From contig JAMPIM010000002.1 of the NCBI GenBank assembly GCA_023662705.1, forward strand, positions 33,683-94,068: a stretch of 60,386 nt of DNA, in the 5' to 3' direction. A program made the translations under genes and the position numbers. Positions 24,372-33,924 of this stretch are shown one piece after another (within the stretch, counting starts at the first letter, position 1; each line of letters begins with the position of its first letter). The notes under the pieces were generated by a model. That model worked only from the letters and a program-made list of their open reading frames with translations. It had not been told where the DNA came from and searched no databases. Source of the DNA: Candidatus Gastranaerophilales bacterium (GTDB lineage Bacteria > Cyanobacteriota > Vampirovibrionia > Gastranaerophilales > Gastranaerophilaceae).

Positions 24372-24447
24372 TGGGACGTCGCCAAGTGGTAAGGCAGCTG
24401 GTTTTGGTCCAGCCATCTCGGAGGTTCGAATCCTTCCGTCCCAGCCA
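24372..24447 (+). tRNA. tRNA-Gln (anticodon UUG)
   Basis: Full cloverleaf: acceptor TGGGACG pairs with CGTCCCA; anticodon arm CTGG-TTTTGGT-CCAG gives anticodon TTG; T-loop GGTTCGAATCC. Discriminator G and the CCA end are encoded. A terminator follows directly. Confidence 0.97.
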
Positions 24448-24450
24448 ATT

Positions 24451-24473
24451 AAGAGCCGTAAGGCTCTTTTTTT
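24451..24473 (+). terminator. Terminator of tRNA-Gln
   Basis: AAGAGCC-GTAA-GGCTCTT with a T-run, four bases after the CCA end. Confidence 0.85.
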
Positions 24474-24486
24474 GTTTTATATAAAT

Positions 24487-24930
24487 TCACAACATTCTTT
24501 TTAAATAGATCATATCTATAAGTTGAACACCATTCTCATATATTGGATGATCATAATTATCAGTAAAAAAATTCCTTACAACATGTGAACGATTAAATCC
24601 GCATTTTTCATAAAAAGGAATTGTCAACGGGCTGTCACCTGTTCCAACTTGTAATATAGAATACTGTTCTTTATATTTCTCAGCTATAAAGTTAACTAAT
24701 GCTTTACCATACCCTCTGCCTTGATATTCAGGTTTTACAGCAATATTCTTAATTTCAAGTATCCCATTGTTTTCATTAGTAACAACACACTCGGCTACAA
24801 TCTCTGTATCTTCTAACACAAACATTGTGCCCTTTTCAATATATTGGTCTACCATATCTTCTTGCTCGTCTGCCAATAAAAGCAGAGAAAGAAATTCTTT
24901 TTTATTTGTTTTTATTTCTTTTATTTTCAT
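24487..24930 (-). CDS. GNAT family N-acetyltransferase
   Basis: 147-residue acetyl-CoA-dependent N-acetyltransferase fold. The acetyl-CoA loop is IAVKPEYQGRGYGKALV (QGRGYG near 69-74), followed by the beta-bulge strand and PFYEKCGF. Substrate cannot be predicted. It begins seven bases after the dehydrogenase stop with no Shine-Dalgarno, so translation probably depends on coupling to the upstream gene. Confidence 0.9.
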   Translation of the reverse strand: MKIKEIKTNKKEFLSLLLLADEQEDMVDQYIEKGTMFVLEDTEIVAECVVTNENNGILEIKNIAVKPEYQGRGYGKALVNFIAEKYKEQYSILQVGTGDSPLTIPFYEKCGFNRSHVVRNFFTDNYDHPIYENGVQLIDMIYLKRML

Positions 24931-24937
24931 TATGTTT

Positions 24938-25957
24938 TTAATATCTGATACTTATTTTCAAACAAGAATCTTTTTCAAAGAAATCATAAGCACGAATAAT
25001 ATCTTTAAAATCAAAACTGTGCGTAATTAAAAAGTCCGTATTCATTTTACCTTCTGATATAAAATCCAGAAGCTTTTTGCAGTGAACCGCATCCACTCCG
25101 CCAGTTTTAAATATTAAATTTTTACCATACATTTCAGGAAGCGGTAAAACTTGATTATTTTCATACATAGCAACCAGTGCAACAACAGAATTAGGACGAG
25201 CAATTTTCCATGCCAGCTCAAATGTATTTTCTCCGCCTGCCGCTTCAATTACCCCGTCTGCACCGTGATTATCAGTCAAATTTTTAATTTCCTGTTCTAT
25301 ATCACATTCCAAAGGATTAAACACATAATCGGCAAGCTTCTGCTCTCTGGCAATATTAAGTCTTGATGAATTAATATCAATTGCAATAATTTTCTTTGCT
25401 CCCAGCACTTTCGCCGACATCATAGCACAGAGCCCGACAGGACCTGCGCCGATTACAGCAACTGTTTCAGCTTCTCCCAACATTTCTGCGCCAAAATAAC
25501 CGCTCGATAAAATATCTCCAACAAACAATGCGTTTTCATAACTCAAACTGTCGGGAATTTTTGTTAATCCCGTATCCGCAAACGGAACTCTCACGTATTC
25601 AGCCTGACATCCGTCAATTTTACAGCCAAGTTCCCAGCCGCCATGCTCACAATTATTAATAAAACCTCTTTTGCAAAAATAACATTCTCCGCAGAAAGTT
25701 TCACAATTGGCGCTGACTCTATCGCCTGCTCTTAAATTTTTCAATTCGCTTCCAAGTTCTACAACTTCTCCAACAAATTCATGTCCGAGAATAACTCCAT
25801 CTCTTACAAAGGGAACAAAACCATGTTTAATATGCAAATCACTGGTACAAATGCTTGATAATGCCACTTTGACAATAGCATCTCTTGAATTAAGTATTTG
25901 CGGATAAGGTTTTTCAACCAATTCAATATTATTATTTGTATAAATAAGAGCTTTCAT
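24938..25957 (-). CDS. Zinc-dependent medium-chain dehydrogenase
   Basis: Alcohol/polyol/threonine dehydrogenase-like oxidoreductase, 339 residues. Catalytic zinc ligands are Cys37 and His59-Glu60 (GHEFVG); the structural zinc Cys cluster is CETFCGECYFCKRGFINNC at 85-103. The NAD(P) Rossmann motif is VIGAGPVGLCA at ~170. The exact substrate is unclear. A TATAAT lies six bases before the ATG with no Shine-Dalgarno, so the mRNA may be leaderless; this promoter lies in the 3' end of the upstream gene. GNAT gene follows in the same unit. Confidence 0.92.
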   Translation of the reverse strand: MKALIYTNNNIELVEKPYPQILNSRDAIVKVALSSICTSDLHIKHGFVPFVRDGVILGHEFVGEVVELGSELKNLRAGDRVSANCETFCGECYFCKRGFINNCEHGGWELGCKIDGCQAEYVRVPFADTGLTKIPDSLSYENALFVGDILSSGYFGAEMLGEAETVAVIGAGPVGLCAMMSAKVLGAKKIIAIDINSSRLNIAREQKLADYVFNPLECDIEQEIKNLTDNHGADGVIEAAGGENTFELAWKIARPNSVVALVAMYENNQVLPLPEMYGKNLIFKTGGVDAVHCKKLLDFISEGKMNTDFLITHSFDFKDIIRAYDFFEKDSCLKISIRY

Positions 25958-25963
25958 ATTTAT

Positions 25964-25969
25964 ATTATA
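25964..25969 (-). promoter_or_regulatory. -10 box of the dehydrogenase gene (leaderless)
   Basis: TATAAT on the minus strand, six bases before ATG 25957. No good -35 is seen. Confidence 0.4.
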
Positions 25970-25979
25970 GCTCAGAATA

Positions 25980-26921
25980 TTATATTCTTTGTACCGTTTC
26001 CTGAATACGGGACTGAATCTTCAATATTTCATCAGGCTCTTCCACATAATACATAAAAGGGTATCCCTCAAACCCTCCAAGGAGAGCGGGTGCACGCTTA
26101 ATATCCTTAATCGAACTTATTTTATCTGCAAGACTCTTAATAAACTCCCTGTTCATGTTTTTATATGGAGAATTCTCCCCTTTTAAAAGTTTCAACAGCT
26201 CCGATTTATATTCCGTTAAATCATATGAATACCTTAGTTTGGGATTCGGCATTCTCCTTTCAAGTTCATAAATCATACAACTGGTTTTAGGATACCCTAG
26301 AAGTAATCCTATAATATCATTATAGGAACTTTTCATAGTCGCACCATCAGAAGCAATCGGACCGTTATCGGAAATCAAGTGTTCATAAATTTTGGAGACA
26401 GAACTTTCCTCCGTAAGACCTAACCGCACCTTAAACAGTTCTAAATTATCGTTTATAAGCTCTTGTACCATAGTTTTATTAAACAAGAAGATTTGATTAA
26501 CAAGAAATGCATCTTCATCTTTTCCTAAAACTACTTTTACCGTAACTTTATCAACATCATTTATTTTTTTTGCAAGTTCAATATATTCTAAATCCCCTGA
26601 AAGAAGCACTGAAGGTTTTTGACCTGTAGCAAACATACAAAAAGTCTCCGTATCCGAAAAACCTTCCTCCAAATAGTCAATAAAGTCAATGCGCTCATCT
26701 TCATTAAATGGGGCAAAAATCTCAAAACCTTCAAAATTATTATCCAGCATTTCATCTAATTTATTTTGGAAATTTTCTACAACTTTTTCCATAGAGATTT
26801 CTTTAGGAATGCTTTTAACAAACACATCAGAGCAAAGTCCGTTTAAAGACACAGCAGGAGCGGTTTTTAATCCTTTAATAGACGCAATAGGAAACTTTCT
26901 TATAAGACTTATCTGATTCAT
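25980..26921 (-). CDS. Hypothetical protein (313 aa)
   Basis: No family recognised. There is no signal peptide or membrane segment, and the composition is soluble alpha/beta. Segments that look conserved in kind: MLDNNFEGFEIFAPFNEDERIDF, VLLSGDLEYIELAK, and IIGLLLGYPKTSCMIYELERRMP, the last resembling the LGYPxxxC turn of some uncharacterised clostridial proteins. The ribosome binding site is weak (GGGG at -16). It is immediately upstream of the dehydrogenase gene, whose own promoter lies in this gene's end. Confidence 0.7.
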   Translation of the reverse strand: MNQISLIRKFPIASIKGLKTAPAVSLNGLCSDVFVKSIPKEISMEKVVENFQNKLDEMLDNNFEGFEIFAPFNEDERIDFIDYLEEGFSDTETFCMFATGQKPSVLLSGDLEYIELAKKINDVDKVTVKVVLGKDEDAFLVNQIFLFNKTMVQELINDNLELFKVRLGLTEESSVSKIYEHLISDNGPIASDGATMKSSYNDIIGLLLGYPKTSCMIYELERRMPNPKLRYSYDLTEYKSELLKLLKGENSPYKNMNREFIKSLADKISSIKDIKRAPALLGGFEGYPFMYYVEEPDEILKIQSRIQETVQRI

Positions 26922-27039
26922 AACTAAAACTAAACCCCAAAATATTTAATTTTGCGTTTTTTGTAACAACTCTTAACTTATCTTGACTGGAAATCTTGTT
27001 ATTTGTAGACTAAATATATATGTGTGAGGAGGAATTTTA

Positions 27040-28407
27040 ATGGAAGAGAACGCTTTGAAAAAATTTAATACAGCGAAGCTAATAAGCTTTGCAATAGGAT
27101 TTTTCGGATTACAGTTTGCATGGCAAATGAGGATTATTTTGTCAGGGCCTGTTACCGAAAGCTTGGGCGCTTCTCCGTTTTTATTCGGTTTAATCTGGCT
27201 TGCAGGACCTTTTACAGGTATGGTTGTTCAACCTCTTATTGGTGCTTTGAGTGATAAAACAACTTCTCCTTTCGGAAGAAGAAGACCTTATCTTTTAGGC
27301 GGAGCTTTATTATCAGCACTAGCTTTATGGGCACTGCCTAATTCGGAAGCAATTACAAACTTTATCTCTTCATCTTTACATATCAAATTTCCTGCTCTTG
27401 CAGCTCTAGCATTTGCAGCAATTATGATTTGGATTCTTGATGCTTGTGTAAACATTGCACAAGGCCCATACAGAGCACTTGTTCCTGATGTTGTACCGCA
27501 AGAACAGCACTCAATCGCTAACTCATACATCAGCCTTGCTATCGGTTTAGGTTCGGTTGTTGCAGCAGCAACTGCTCCATTCCTAAAATGGGCATTCAAT
27601 TATCAAATGTCTGTAAACGCTCAATTTATTATGGCAGCTTTAGCATTCACACTGGGTATGATTTGGACTTGTATGGCTATTAAAGAACGCAGATATGAGC
27701 CAAAAGAAGATGATAAAACAGAAAAATTCGATTTTGTTAAATCATTAAAAGAATTCTTTGCACTTTCTCCTGAAGTAGGTAAAATCTGCTGGATGCAATT
27801 CTTCACCTGGATTGGAAACATGTGTATGATGATTTATTTCACACAATATGCAATCCACACAGTTTATGGTGTACCTGATTTGTCAGGAGTAAATGAAGCA
27901 GTTAAAGCTTCTTTTGAAGGTGCTGTACTTGCAGGTACAAACTTCTCTTCAATTTGTTTTGCAATATTCAACCTTGTTTGTTTCTTAGTTGCAATTCCGA
28001 TTGGAGTTCTTTCGGTAAAATTCGGAAACAAAAAAGTTCATATTATATCAATGATTTCAATGGCACTTGCATTCTTAGGAATGGCATTTACAAAAGACCA
28101 CACAACAGTTGCAGTGTTAATGGGACTTTCAGGTATCGGCTGGGCAAGTATTTGTGCATTACCTTTTGCAATGCTTTCTCAATACATTAAACCTGGAACA
28201 GAAGGCTCTGTAATGGGCATCTTTAATATCTTTATTGCAGGTCCTCAGGTATTTGTTTGTACATTAGTTTCATGGATTATTAACAAATGCGTATTCTCTG
28301 TAGATGCAGGTGTAAATTATCATTGGGAATACACATTCTTAATCGGAGCATTCTGTCTTGCAGCAGCATCACTGATTGCGTCAAGAGTTAAGGAGATTCG
28401 CGCATAA
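27040..28407 (+). CDS. MFS transporter, sucrose/SLC45-like (GPH type)
   Basis: Twelve-helix inner-membrane transporter, 455 residues. Features of the sugar:cation symporter/SLC45 branch: LQFAWQMRI, the GPFTGMVVQPLIGALSD loop, SPFGRRRPY (the RxGRRRP motif), and DACVNIAQGPYRALVPD in the next helix pair. The usual substrate class is di- or monosaccharides with H+ or Na+; which sugar cannot be told. GGAGG precedes the start. The next gene starts directly after its stop, implying a two-gene operon with a B12-type radical SAM enzyme. Confidence 0.9.
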   Translation: MEENALKKFNTAKLISFAIGFFGLQFAWQMRIILSGPVTESLGASPFLFGLIWLAGPFTGMVVQPLIGALSDKTTSPFGRRRPYLLGGALLSALALWALPNSEAITNFISSSLHIKFPALAALAFAAIMIWILDACVNIAQGPYRALVPDVVPQEQHSIANSYISLAIGLGSVVAAATAPFLKWAFNYQMSVNAQFIMAALAFTLGMIWTCMAIKERRYEPKEDDKTEKFDFVKSLKEFFALSPEVGKICWMQFFTWIGNMCMMIYFTQYAIHTVYGVPDLSGVNEAVKASFEGAVLAGTNFSSICFAIFNLVCFLVAIPIGVLSVKFGNKKVHIISMISMALAFLGMAFTKDHTTVAVLMGLSGIGWASICALPFAMLSQYIKPGTEGSVMGIFNIFIAGPQVFVCTLVSWIINKCVFSVDAGVNYHWEYTFLIGAFCLAAASLIASRVKEIRA

Positions 28408-29802
28408 ATGTCTAAACGTATTCTTCTGATATACCCGCCTTCTCCGGTTTTAAACAGAGAAGACCGTTGTCAGCAGCCTACAAAGGAATTGTTGGTAATA
28501 CCTCCGCTTCCGCCGACTGATTTAATGTATCTGGCTGCAATTGCAGAACAAGCCGGATTTGAAGCAAAAATAAAAGACTACAGTCTTGGCGGAGACTTTA
28601 TCCAAGATGTTCAGGATTTTGCTCCTGATTATATTTTAGCAAATGTTGCAACTCCGACATTCAAATCAGATATGGAAGCATTAGCAAAAGCTAAAAATGT
28701 ACTCCCATCTGCAAAAATAATCGTAAAAGGTGCAACATTCTTAACATACAATATAAATGTCATCTATGAAAATCCCTTCATAGATTATGTAATAATGGGC
28801 GAACCTGAATTAACTCTAAAAGAAATTCTTGAAGGTGTTCCAAACAAAGATATTTTAGGCATTTGCTACAGCGAAAACAATCAGGGCGTTAAGAATGAGC
28901 TCAGACCATTCAACGAAGACTTAGACAGTTTGCCATTCCCTGCAAGACATCTTGTAGATAACTCTATATATACACGTCCCGATAACGGAAAAGTTCAGGG
29001 TGTAATCAAAGTTTCACGCGGCTGTCCTTATCATTGTTTCTTCTGCCTTGCAACTCCTGTTTCAGGAGCTAAAGTCAGGATGCGCAGTGCTGAAAATATT
29101 ATTGCTGAAATCAAAGAGTGTGTTGAAAAATACAACATTAAGAACTTTGTATTCTGGTCAGATATTTTTAACATAAACAGAGATTGGACAATTGATTTAT
29201 GCAAAAAGATTATTGCGAGCGGTCTTAAAATCACATGGTCAGCTAATACAAGAGCAAATACAATGGATGATGAGATGGCATCTTATATGTATAAAGCAGG
29301 CTGCCGATTAGCAAGTATTGGTGTAGAAAGCGGTTCTCAGGAAGTTTTGGATAATATCGGAAAGAAAATTACACTTGATGATATCAGAAACACCGTAAAA
29401 ATTTTAAAGAAAAATAAAATCAAGATTTATAACTATTTTGTAATCGGATTACCTTGGGAAACCGAAAAAACAGTGGAAGAAACAATTAAATTTGCAATTG
29501 AATTAGATAGTAATTTTATTAGTTTCTACACAGCAGCTCCGCTTCCCGGAACAAGATTTTTTGCTTACGCAATGATGAACAAACTAGTTGACAGCAATCT
29601 TGATTTCGACAGTGCGTATTATGTTCCGACAGTGCGTTCTCACGAGTTATCAAAAGAAAGAATTTTTGAGCTTCATAAACAAGCTGTCAGACGATTCTAT
29701 TTGAGACCTAAATTTATTCTAAAAACATTATTGGGATTAAGAAGTTTTGTTGAGTTTAAGAATTATTTCAAAGCAGGAATATCACTTTTAATGAAGAAAT
29801 AA
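28408..29802 (+). CDS. B12-binding-domain radical SAM protein
   Basis: 464 residues. The N-terminal ~150 residues form a cobalamin-binding-like Rossmann domain (LIYPPSPV, PTDLMYLAAIAEQAG, VIMGEPELTL) but without an obvious DxHxxG motif. The radical SAM core has Cys206, Cys210 and Cys213 (CPYHCFFC) for the 4Fe-4S cluster. Members of this class methylate or rearrange unactivated carbon, often in lipid or cofactor chemistry; the substrate is unknown. ATG follows the MFS stop without a gap; AAGGAG lies in the end of the MFS gene. Confidence 0.92.
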   Translation: MSKRILLIYPPSPVLNREDRCQQPTKELLVIPPLPPTDLMYLAAIAEQAGFEAKIKDYSLGGDFIQDVQDFAPDYILANVATPTFKSDMEALAKAKNVLPSAKIIVKGATFLTYNINVIYENPFIDYVIMGEPELTLKEILEGVPNKDILGICYSENNQGVKNELRPFNEDLDSLPFPARHLVDNSIYTRPDNGKVQGVIKVSRGCPYHCFFCLATPVSGAKVRMRSAENIIAEIKECVEKYNIKNFVFWSDIFNINRDWTIDLCKKIIASGLKITWSANTRANTMDDEMASYMYKAGCRLASIGVESGSQEVLDNIGKKITLDDIRNTVKILKKNKIKIYNYFVIGLPWETEKTVEETIKFAIELDSNFISFYTAAPLPGTRFFAYAMMNKLVDSNLDFDSAYYVPTVRSHELSKERIFELHKQAVRRFYLRPKFILKTLLGLRSFVEFKNYFKAGISLLMKK

Positions 29803-29831
29803 AAAAAACGAGGCTTTCGCCTCGTTTTTTT
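29803..29831. terminator. Bidirectional terminator
   Basis: AAAAAACGAGGC-TTTC-GCCTCGTTTTTT between the convergent radical SAM gene and rpsT. Confidence 0.9.
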
Positions 29832-29834
29832 AAG

Positions 29835-30101
29835 TTATTTTGCTAACTTTTTAATAGCTAAAACAAGTCTTGATTTCTTTCTTGCAGCTGTATTTTTGTG
29901 CAAAATACCTTTTGAAACAGCTTTGTCACAAAGTTGGTAAACTTTTGAGATAGATGCATTCAAAGCTTCTTTATCTTCAGCTGTAGCCAAAGCTAATGCT
30001 TTTTTAACTGCAGTTTTGATAGAAGTTTTGAAAGCTACGTTTCTTTGTCTGTTAGCTTCTGCAATAAGAACTCTTTTTTTTGCTGACTTAATATTTGCCA
30101 T
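29835..30101 (-). CDS. rpsT: 30S ribosomal protein S20
   Basis: Basic helical protein binding the 5' domain of 16S rRNA; 88 residues from MANIKSAKKRV. Conserved: SAKKRVLIAEANRQRN, AVSKGILHKNTAARKKSRL. AAAGGAAAAG precedes ATG 30101; an in-frame start at 30140 would add a non-homologous leader. Single gene with a ~120-base leader. Confidence 0.97.
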   Translation of the reverse strand: MANIKSAKKRVLIAEANRQRNVAFKTSIKTAVKKALALATAEDKEALNASISKVYQLCDKAVSKGILHKNTAARKKSRLVLAIKKLAK

Positions 30102-30264
30102 TTTTCTTTTCCTTTCACTTTCGGCAAGAAATAAAGTCAATGACCCCTTTATTACTTACCTTCCACTTTGAGTTTGTAATAAAATGCTAAACAATTTATT
30201 ACGCACCCTTCACTCTGAGGATAGTGAGTACGAATATTGTAAACATAACATGTCTGTTTGTAAA
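30102..30264 (-). promoter_or_regulatory. Promoter and long leader of rpsT
   Basis: TTTACA (30259-30264), 17 bp, TACAAT (30236-30241) on the minus strand. The ~125-base leader contains short inverted arms (CACTATCCTCAGAGTG) and could mediate S20 autoregulation; no motif proves it. Confidence 0.5.
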
Positions 30265-30310
30265 GTCTTTCTCTTGTTTTTGTGTTACATTGTAAATAAA
30301 GGAGTATGGA

Positions 30311-30937
30311 ATGTATACATTAGTCTATTCAATAAATAACGAAAAATCACCGGAAACAGTTTATGTGAACCTTACAAATGCCTGCACAAACTCTTGTGTA
30401 TTCTGTCTTCGCGAACAAAAAGACGATGTTTGCGGCGCTGAAATGTGGCACGATGATAAGTTTACTATAGAAGATGTTATAGAGCAGTTCAAAGCTTATA
30501 CTCCAACTCCCAAACAGGTTGTATTCTGCGGTTACGGCGAACCGTTCCTTAAAAAAGATATGATGAAGGAGTTTGCTCAATATTTGAGAAAAAACCATCC
30601 TGAAATCAAAATTAGAGTTAATACTAACGGGCACGCCAACGCAATCTATAAAACAAATGTAGCGGAAGAGTTCAAAGACTTGCTTGATGAAGCGTCAATA
30701 AGCCTTAACTCTGACAACTCTGAACAATATAACGAAATATGCCAGCCTAAAATAAAAAATGCGTTTGAAGAAGTAAAAAACTTTATCCAAGCATGCAACA
30801 ATGCAGGGATAAAAACTTACGCAAGCATAGTAACAGGATTTGACGAACGCGAAATTAACGTAGAAAATTGTGAAAAAATCGCAAAATCTTTAGGTGCAGA
30901 ATTTAGAAACAGGGAATTTATTACAAATGGATATTAG
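30311..30937 (+). CDS. TatD-associated radical SAM protein
   Basis: 208-residue radical SAM enzyme with CTNSCVFC (Cys25, Cys29, Cys32), VYVNLTNAC at the start and VVFCGYGEPFLKKD. This matches the small TatD-linked radical SAM family, whose reaction is unknown. No tatD gene is next to it here. AAAGGAG is 7 bases upstream of ATG. The 3' end overlaps maf by 11 bases, suggesting cotranslation. Confidence 0.85.
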   Translation: MYTLVYSINNEKSPETVYVNLTNACTNSCVFCLREQKDDVCGAEMWHDDKFTIEDVIEQFKAYTPTPKQVVFCGYGEPFLKKDMMKEFAQYLRKNHPEIKIRVNTNGHANAIYKTNVAEEFKDLLDEASISLNSDNSEQYNEICQPKIKNAFEEVKNFIQACNNAGIKTYASIVTGFDEREINVENCEKIAKSLGAEFRNREFITNGY

Positions 30938-31511
30938 AATAGTACTTGCTTCGGGTTCTCCACGCAGAAAACAAATTATGACCGAGCTCGGCATTGATTT
31001 TGAAGTTATCCCGTCAAACTATGACGAAAAACTTGAAACAGATACATTTTCATACGACCTCATTGAAGACCTTGCGACTCAAAAATGTCTTGATGTTGTA
31101 AGACGTGTCGGACACAATGAAATCGTAATTGGTGCTGATACAGTGGTTGTTCTGCATAACAAAATCTTAGGCAAGCCTCACTCTAAAGAAGAAGCATTCA
31201 AAATGCTAAGAGAACTTTCAGGACAAACTCACAGCGTAGTTACATCTATTTGTGGAATTAACACACACACTAACCGTGCAGCTCTATTATCAACTACAAG
31301 CTACGTAAGATTTAATGAACTAACAGGCGAACAAATACATTATTATATAGATGAATTCAACCCCCTTGATAAAGCAGGAAGTTACGGAATACAAGAACTT
31401 CCCCCACACTATTTAGATAAGTATGAGGGAAGCTTTGAAAATATTGTAGGACTCGCACCCGAATCCGTTATTGCCGTCCTTGAACAACTAGGATTCAACA
31501 GGCAAGCCTAA
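30927..31511 (+). CDS. maf: Maf-like nucleotide pyrophosphatase
   Basis: Hydrolyses non-canonical or pyrimidine nucleoside triphosphates (dTTP/UTP type for YhdE-like members). 194 residues from MDIRIVLASGSPRRKQ, with the SGSPRR substrate loop, GADTVV, LGKPHSKEEA and GSYGIQ. The start at 30927 is chosen because homology begins there; it lies in the 3' end of the radical SAM gene. Its 3' end overlaps the convergent S1 gene by 24 bases. Confidence 0.93.
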   Translation: MDIRIVLASGSPRRKQIMTELGIDFEVIPSNYDEKLETDTFSYDLIEDLATQKCLDVVRRVGHNEIVIGADTVVVLHNKILGKPHSKEEAFKMLRELSGQTHSVVTSICGINTHTNRAALLSTTSYVRFNELTGEQIHYYIDEFNPLDKAGSYGIQELPPHYLDKYEGSFENIVGLAPESVIAVLEQLGFNRQA

Positions 31512-32543
31512 AGAAATACGTTTGTCCTTAGGATTAAACTTGATGATAGAAGTGTTAATTTTATCACCTGCTTTAAGAATAGAACCTGTTCTGTTCTGGT
31601 ATTCTGCAAGTTCTGATTGAGGAAGCAAAGCTTCTACTCCCGGAAGAACTTCTACAAAAGCACCAAAGCCTTTGATTCTTGTAATAATACCTTCTTTAAC
31701 ATCGCCTTCTTTTAACTCTTCTTCTGCTTTAATCCACGGATCAGGCTCAGTATTTTTCAAACTCAAACTGATTCTTTGTTTGTCATGGTCAACATCAATA
31801 ATCTCAACATTGATTTCCTGACCAACTTTTAATAAATCAGTCGGATGTTCAACCCATTTCCAAGAAATTTGAGAAAGCGGCAATAAACAATCTACACCGC
31901 CAATGTTAACAAATGCACCAAAATCAGTAATACGAACAACTTCACCCTTAACAATTTGACCAACTTCGATTTGAGCAAATACGTTTTTGCGGGTTTCTGC
32001 CATATTAGTTTCATAAACTTTTCTGTTAGATAAAATCAAGTTGTTTTGAGCTTTATCAAGAGTCAAAATTTTAACATCAATCTTATCGCCTGCATTACAA
32101 ATAGTTTCTCTGGCACAAAGCTGACCTTGAGGAATAAAACCTTGAACGCCTGAAACATCAACAATCAAGCCGCCTTTAACAGTCTGAGTGATAACAACAG
32201 AGATTGTTTCATCAGCATCTTTAACTTTTTGCAACTCAGCCCAGGTATGAGCAAGATGGACTTTTTTATAAGAAAGATTGAACTTTCCGTTTTCATCACA
32301 ATCTTGAGTAATCAAAAATTCATACTCTGTACCTTTTTCCAACACATCTTCAGCTTTAGCTTTTCTGTCTGAAGAAACTTCATAAGACGGAACAAATGCA
32401 GTACATTTTGAGCCAATGTCTACAATTGCGCCGTCAGATTCATAAGCGCATACAACGCCCTTAACGATATCGCCTCTTTTGAAGTTGTAATCATACTTTC
32501 CTAAAAGAGCCTCAAAATCGCTATCTGAATACTGTTCAACCAT
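31488..32543 (-). CDS. S1 RNA-binding domain protein (ribosomal protein S1 homologue, copy 1)
   Basis: 351 residues with three clear and one weaker S1 motifs: roughly 18-85 (KRGDIVKGVV), 105-170, 187-257 (EVGQIVKGEVVRITDFGAFVNIGGVDCLLP) and 272-341 (KEGDVKEGIITRIKGFGAFVEV). Length and arrangement resemble the short cyanobacterial S1 proteins rather than the six-domain enterobacterial form. A paralogue of almost the same length lies at 42735. AAAGGAG precedes ATG 32543. It would bind mRNA at the small subunit. Confidence 0.9.
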   Translation of the reverse strand: MVEQYSDSDFEALLGKYDYNFKRGDIVKGVVCAYESDGAIVDIGSKCTAFVPSYEVSSDRKAKAEDVLEKGTEYEFLITQDCDENGKFNLSYKKVHLAHTWAELQKVKDADETISVVITQTVKGGLIVDVSGVQGFIPQGQLCARETICNAGDKIDVKILTLDKAQNNLILSNRKVYETNMAETRKNVFAQIEVGQIVKGEVVRITDFGAFVNIGGVDCLLPLSQISWKWVEHPTDLLKVGQEINVEIIDVDHDKQRISLSLKNTEPDPWIKAEEELKEGDVKEGIITRIKGFGAFVEVLPGVEALLPQSELAEYQNRTGSILKAGDKINTSIIKFNPKDKRISLGLPVES

Positions 32544-32619
32544 TGAGCATTCTCCTTTTCCAAATAAACACGGGTTAATTATAGCATATAAAGCGGAGAA
32601 GAGCAACAGTTACGCGAAT

Positions 32620-33471
32620 TTAGAGAAAAACTTTTCTCATAACAGCCTTGTTATCTAGGATTTCGGCTACTGCGGCAAGGGTTTCACCGCATGTTAAAAG
32701 TATTAAGCCATCTTCACAATTGAGGTTTAAACTATTACCATTTGCAACCTTAGCTTTTTCTGATTCTGAGATTTCATATCTTGGATACTCAAGATATTCC
32801 AAAGGGTAAATCAAATTCGCATCAACAATTTCTTTAGAATCAAGTTCGTCCAGTTTTATAGAGTTTTCTATTAGGAAACTGCCCGCTTTAACCCTCACAA
32901 GTTTTATCAAATGCCCGTAAACCCCGAGCGCTTCGCCTAAATCATTAGCAATTGAGCGAATATAAGTTCCTTTTGAACAATCAATGTATAATTCTAACTG
33001 TTGAGTTTCAAAATCAAAATTAACAACTTTTAATTCATTTATAATAACTTTGCGAGGTTTAATCTCAACTTCTTCACCTTTTCGAGCATATTCATAAAGT
33101 TTTTTACCATTAACTTTTATAGCAGAATAAATTGGAGGAAGCTGTTCAATTTCACCGCGAAATTTATTCAATTCCGTCTCAATTTCCGTTAAGCCAATCT
33201 TTTTATCCGAAACATTTACAACTTCGCCTTCCGTATCATAAGTAGTTGTAGACTTGCCAAGCTGAACTGTTGCAACATAAGCTTTATCGTCTTTTAAATA
33301 CTCAATTAATCGGGTAGCTTTGCCTATACAAATCGGCAAAACACCTTCCGCAAACGGGTCAAGTGTACCTGTATGTCCGATTTGTTTAACTTTCGTAACA
33401 CGTCTTAAAATAGCAACAACATCATGGGATGTTTTGCCCTTTGGTTTATAAACATTCAAAAAACCAAACAT
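32620..33471 (-). CDS. truB: tRNA pseudouridine(55) synthase
   Basis: Makes pseudouridine-55 in the tRNA T-loop. 283 residues. GFLNVYKPKGKTSHDVV at the N-terminus, catalytic Asp in GHTGTLDPFAEGVLP near 37-42, YSAIKVNGKKLYEYAR and CSKGTYIRSIANDLGE. Starts on the last base of the rbfA stop codon (TAATG), so the two are coupled; the pair is a common remnant of the nusA-infB-rbfA-truB cluster. Confidence 0.96.
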   Translation of the reverse strand: MFGFLNVYKPKGKTSHDVVAILRRVTKVKQIGHTGTLDPFAEGVLPICIGKATRLIEYLKDDKAYVATVQLGKSTTTYDTEGEVVNVSDKKIGLTEIETELNKFRGEIEQLPPIYSAIKVNGKKLYEYARKGEEVEIKPRKVIINELKVVNFDFETQQLELYIDCSKGTYIRSIANDLGEALGVYGHLIKLVRVKAGSFLIENSIKLDELDSKEIVDANLIYPLEYLEYPRYEISESEKAKVANGNSLNLNCEDGLILLTCGETLAAVAEILDNKAVMRKVFL

Positions 33472-33818
33472 TATTTAATTTCGCCTCTGGAAATCTTTTC
33501 AATCAAATCAAGAACGCGGGAACCTTGTTCCAAGCCGTCACTATAGATAAACTTAATCTCAGGAGTTACGCGCAAACGAATGCGTTTTCCGACTTCATAA
33601 CGGACTTTGCCGGTATTTTTTTCAATAATTTCTTTGGTCTTTTCAACCTGTTCAGGAGAACCTAAAACACTGTAAATAACCTTAGCGTAAGAGTTGTCAT
33701 GAGACACTTCTACATCTACAACAGATACGACACCTTCTAATCCTCTGATTTCACGTCTTAGGATTTCTGAGATATCACGCATAAGCTCTTTTCTAACTCG
33801 TTCGTTTCTTAAAGTCAT
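33471..33818 (-). CDS. rbfA: Ribosome-binding factor A
   Basis: KH-fold factor that matures the 30S subunit; 115 residues. NERVRKELMRDISEILRREIR at the start, VSVVDVEVSHDNSYAKVIYSV and LRVTPEIKFIYSDGLEQGSRV are family blocks. AAAGGAG lies 7 bases before ATG 33818; an in-frame upstream start is rejected. Overlaps truB by one base. infB and nusA are not in the window. Confidence 0.95.
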   Translation of the reverse strand: MTLRNERVRKELMRDISEILRREIRGLEGVVSVVDVEVSHDNSYAKVIYSVLGSPEQVEKTKEIIEKNTGKVRYEVGKRIRLRVTPEIKFIYSDGLEQGSRVLDLIEKISRGEIK

Positions 33819-33924
33819 TATATTCTCCTTTATTGGGTATATTCTTATTATAACATAAAGACAAAACGTCTGCACAAATCCATTGCCCAGACTTAAAATA
33901 AGATTGTCTTTACACTAAAAAATG